From Thereva unica (Eukaryota > Arthropoda > Insecta > Diptera > Therevidae), in contig OX465286.1 in NCBI GenBank assembly GCA_949987705.1, positions 6,425,445 to 6,489,444 on the forward strand: a stretch of 64,000 nt of DNA. Direction: 5' to 3'. Of the stretch, positions 61,191 to 64,000 are shown piece by piece (position 1 is the stretch's first letter; the number at the start of each line of letters is the position of its first letter). The position numbers and the translations under genes were made by a program. Under the pieces are notes generated by a model that was not told the DNA's origin, did not search any database, and saw only the letters and a list, made by a program, of their open reading frames with translations.

Positions 61191-64000
61191 CACAAAAGAG
61201 GGGATAACTCCCGAACCCCTTGGAATTTCTGGACCAAATCAAGTGCGCTGAACTCGGGGGAGCGAGCCCTTTCCAACGATACCCCATTCATTAAGATCCC
61301 AGCACTTTCGTGAAATCGACCAAAAATATCCAAAGGGGTACCCTTTTGAAAATTTTCCGGTTTTGGGAAAATTCTGGAGTGGCCCTTTTTTGGATGGGAA
61401 ATTGTTAGGGACCTCCCAGGGAGGCTGTGAATTCAATCCCACCCCGGGCTGACCAATATTTCCCGAGATAATGGGCGTCCTGCAGCCCCCCTTGGGGAAA
61501 TCACAAAAGAGGGGATAACTACCGAACCCCTTGGAATTTTTGGACCAAATAAAGTGCGCTGAACTCGGGGGAGCGAGCCCTTTCCAACGATACCCCATTC
61601 ATTAAGATCCCAGCACTTTCGTGAAATAGACCAAAAATATCCAAAGGGGTACCCCTTTGAAAATTTTCCGGTTTTGGGAAAATTCTGGAGTGGCCCTTTT
61701 TTGGATGGGAAATTGTTAGGGACCTCCCAGCGAGGCTGTGAATTCAATCCCACCCCGGGCTGACCAGTATTTCCCAAGATAATGGGCGTTCTGCAGCCCC
61801 CCTTGGGGAAATCACAAAAGAGGGGATAACTCCCGAACCCCTTGGAATTTCTGGACCAAATCAAGTGCGCTGAGCTCGGGGGAGCGAGCCCTTTCCAACG
61901 ATACCCCATTCATTAAGATCCCAGCACTTTCGTGAAATCGACCAAAAATATCCAAAGGGGTACCCCTTTGAAAATTTTCCGGTTTTGGGAAAATTCTGGA
62001 GTGGCCCTTTTTTGGATAGGAAATTGTTAGGGACCTCCCAGGGAGGCTGTGAATTCAATTTCACCCCGGGCTGACCAGTATTTCCCAAGATAATGGGCAT
62101 TCTGCAGCCCCCCTTGGGGAAATCACAAAAGAGGGGATAACTCCCGAACCCCTTGGAATTTCTGGACCAAATCAAGTGCGCTGAGCTCGGGGGAGCGAGC
62201 CCTTTCCAACGATACCCCATTCATTAAGATCCTAGCACTTTCGTGAAATCGACCAAAAATATCCAAAGGGGTACCCCTTTGAAAGTTTTCCGGTTTTGGG
62301 AAAATTCTGGAGTGGCCCTTTTTTGGATAGGAAATTGTTAGGGACCTCCCAGGGAGGCTGTGAATTCAATTTCACCCCGGGCTGACCAGTATTTCCCAAG
62401 ATAATGGGCATTCTGCAGCCCCCCTTGGGGAAATCACAAAAGAGGGGATAACTCCCGAACCCCTTGGAATTTCTGGACCAAATAAAGTGCGCTAAACTCG
62501 GGGGAGCGAGCCCTTTCCAACGATACCCCATTCATTAAGATCCCAGCACTTTCGTGAAATCGACCAAAAATATCCAAAGGGGTACCCCTTTGAAAATTTT
62601 CCGGTTTTGGGAAAATTCTGGAGTGGCCCTTTTTTGGATAGGAAATTGTTAGGGACCTCCCAGGGAGGCTGTGAATTCAATTTCACTACGGGCTGACCAG
62701 TATTTCCCAAGATAATGGGCGTTCTGCAGCCCCCCTTGGGGAAATCACAAAAGAGGGGATAACTCTCGAACCCCTTGGAATTTCTGGACCAAATCAAGTG
62801 CGCTGAACTCGGGGGAGCGAGCCCTTTCCAACGATACCCCATTCATTAAGATCCCAGCACTTTCGTGAAATCGACCAAAAATATCCAAAGGGGTACCCCT
62901 TTGAAAGTTTTCCGGTTTTGGGAAAATTCTGGAGTGGCCCTTTTTTGGATGGGAAATTGTTAGGGACCTCCCAGGGAGGCTGTGAATTCAATCCCACCCC
63001 GGGCTGACCAGTATTTCCCAAGATAATGGGCGTTCTGCAGCCCCCCTTGGGGAAATCACAAAAGAGGGGATAACTCCCGAACCCCTTGGAATTTCTGGAC
63101 CAAATCAAGTGCGCTGAACTCGGGGGAGCGAGCCCTTTCCAACGATACCCCATTCATTAAGATCCCAGCACTTTCGTGAAATCGACCAAAAATATCCAAA
63201 GGGGTACCCCTTTGAAAGTTTTCCGGTTTTGGGAAAATTCTGGAGTGGCCCTTTTTTGGATAGGAAATTGTTAGGGACCTCCCAGGGAGGCTGTGAATTC
63301 AATTTCACCCCGGGCTGACCAGTATTTCCCAAGATAATGGGCATTCTGCAGCCCCCCTTGGGGAAATCACAAAAGAGGGGATAACTCCCGAACCCCTTGG
63401 AATTTCTGGACCAAATAAAGTGCGCTAAACTCGGGGGAGCGAGCCCTTTCCAACGATACCCCATTCATTAAGATCCCAGCACTTTCGTGAAATCGACCAA
63501 AAATATCCAAAGGGGTACCCCTTTGAAAATTTTCCGGTTTTGGGAAAATTCTGGAGTGGCCCTTTTTTGGATAGGAAATTGTTACGGACCTCCCAGGGAG
63601 GCTGTGAATTCAATTTCACCCCGGGCTGACCAGTATTTCCCAAGATAATGGGCGTTCTGCAGCCCCCCTTGGGGAAATCACAAAAGAGGGGATAACTCCC
63701 GAACCCCTTGGAATTTCTGGACCAAATCAAGTGCGCTGAACTCGGGGGAGCGAGCCCTTTCCAACGATACCCCATTCATTAAGATCCCAGCACTTTCGTG
63801 AAATCGACCAAAAATATCCAAAGGGGTACCCCTTTGAAAATTTTCCGGTTTTGGGAAAATTCTGGAGTGGCCCTTTTTTGGATGGGAAATTGTTAGGGAC
63901 CTTCCAGGGAGGCTGTGAATTCAATCCCACCCCGGGCTGACCAGTATTTCCCAAGATAATGGGCGTTCTGCAGCCCCCCTTGGGGAAATCACAAAAGAGG
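59941..64000. repeat. 12 to 13-monomer higher-order repeat, copy 2 (cut by window edge)
   Basis: Counterpart of 56,220-59,940, with GACCAATATTTCC at about 61,452, CACTACGGG at 62,685 and TTACGGACC at 63,583. It has one extra monomer (about 61,870-62,180: GGATAGG, GGGCATTCTG, second GCTGAGCTC). Four single-base deletions lie in its first 1.25 kb, none after 61,184. Confidence 0.86.
63731..64000. repeat. Right partial monomer, cut by window edge
   Basis: The last 270 bases are the first 270 of the unit, ending in ACAAAAGAGG. The copy is subfamily A with the GGACCTTCCAGGG variant (about 63,897). The array therefore continues past the right edge. Confidence 0.97.

Larger units (their letters stand above)
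1..64000. repeat. 311-bp satellite array, head to tail, about 206 monomers
   Basis: Every line of the sequence belongs to one 311-bp unit repeated in a single orientation. Successive GTGCGCT starts at 302, 613 and 924 give the period. From 302 to 63,730 there are 204 full monomers; the indels I found (25 single-base losses, +6, +4, +4, +1, +1, -4, -2) sum to -15 bp, which matches the observed length exactly. No spacer, inverted monomer, transposon, telomere motif, tRNA, rRNA or gene interrupts the array, so neither array edge is in the window. Copies differ mostly by shared diagnostic substitutions rather than private ones, which is what unequal crossing-over or gene conversion produces. Such arrays are known from centromeric and pericentromeric heterochromatin of eukaryotes; the exact chromosomal position here is inference. 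I do not recognise the satellite family. Confidence 0.99.
36595..64000. repeat. Region 5: A/B mosaic with recurrent 11-, 12-, 17- and 39-monomer blocks
   Basis: About 88 monomers alternate between A and B types. Markers include GGATAGGAAATTG with CAATTTCACC (more than 20 copies), CCCAAGGAGGCTG, ACCTTCCAGGG, GGGCATTCTGCAG (43.45, 44.07, 48.74, 49.36, 58.37, 59.31, 62.10, 62.41, 63.34 kb) and a unique GACCAATATTTCC plus CTACCGAACC copy at about 42.50, 47.78, 57.73 and 61.45 kb. The last recurs at intervals of 17, 32 and 12 monomers, so the higher-order period is not fixed. Confidence 0.88.

Noticed and set aside
307..63954. About 200 long reverse-strand reading frames of 60-173 codons with near-identical products
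   Set aside because: They overlap one another, recur in every monomer, shift frame each unit because 311 is not a multiple of 3, and start and stop at the same satellite positions. No promoter, codon bias or known domain is visible. They are satellite by-products, not genes.
1..64000. CRISPR array
   Set aside because: There are no short repeats separated by unique spacers; the whole 311-bp unit repeats, and no cas genes are present.
1..64000. Bacterial, plasmid or phage origin
   Set aside because: There are no genes, ribosome binding sites or replication functions in 64 kb, and a 206-copy higher-order tandem array is not expected in such genomes.

Overview
The whole window is one head-to-tail satellite DNA array. 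A 311-bp monomer runs from base 1 to base 64,000 with no unique sequence, gene, RNA gene, transposon or CRISPR array in between. Taking GTGCGCT as the monomer start, I count 204 complete monomers (first start 302, last complete one ending 63,730) plus a 301-bp fragment on the left and a 270-bp fragment on the right. I could account for every length change: 204 x 311 = 63,444 bp expected, 63,429 bp present, and the indels I located by eye sum to exactly -15. All monomers lie in the same orientation. The monomer is about 50% G+C (155 of 311 in the reference monomer 3100-3410).

A long, pure, higher-order-structured satellite like this is a hallmark of eukaryotic constitutive heterochromatin (centromeric, pericentromeric or subtelomeric). 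I do not recognise the family and cannot name the species. The general texture (short A/T tracts beside CC/GG tracts, reverse strand reading ATCGTTGGAAA) is loosely like complex insect satellites, but that is only an impression.

Layout: (1) 1 to about 4.08 kb, mainly subfamily A (CCAAGATAATGGGCGTTCTG with CCAAATCAAG). (2) About 4.08-15.3 kb, subfamily B (CCCGAGATAATGGGCGTCCTG with CCAAATAAAG), many copies with CCTCTCAGGG, including a run of identical monomers at 11.18-12.85 kb. A 6-bp duplication marks the A/B switch. (3) About 15.3-27.85 kb, B variants (CCAACCCGGG; AAGGACCTCCCTGGG; CATTGATTAAG; CCTGAAGCC) arranged as repeated multi-monomer blocks. (4) 27.9-36.6 kb, a clean tandem duplication of a 14-monomer, 4,355-bp unit. 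(5) 36.6-64.0 kb, an A/B mosaic in which 11-, 12-, 17- and 39-monomer blocks recur, so it is a shuffled higher-order repeat.

There are no genes to work together. The many long reverse-strand reading frames are by-products of a monomer that has few stop codons and whose length is not divisible by three. The most interesting content is structural: an 18-bp perfect palindrome in nearly every monomer that attracts nearly all the larger indels; a degenerate CENP-B-box-like motif; several other dyads; datable unequal-exchange blocks; and two clusters of single-base homopolymer deletions that look like local consensus errors.
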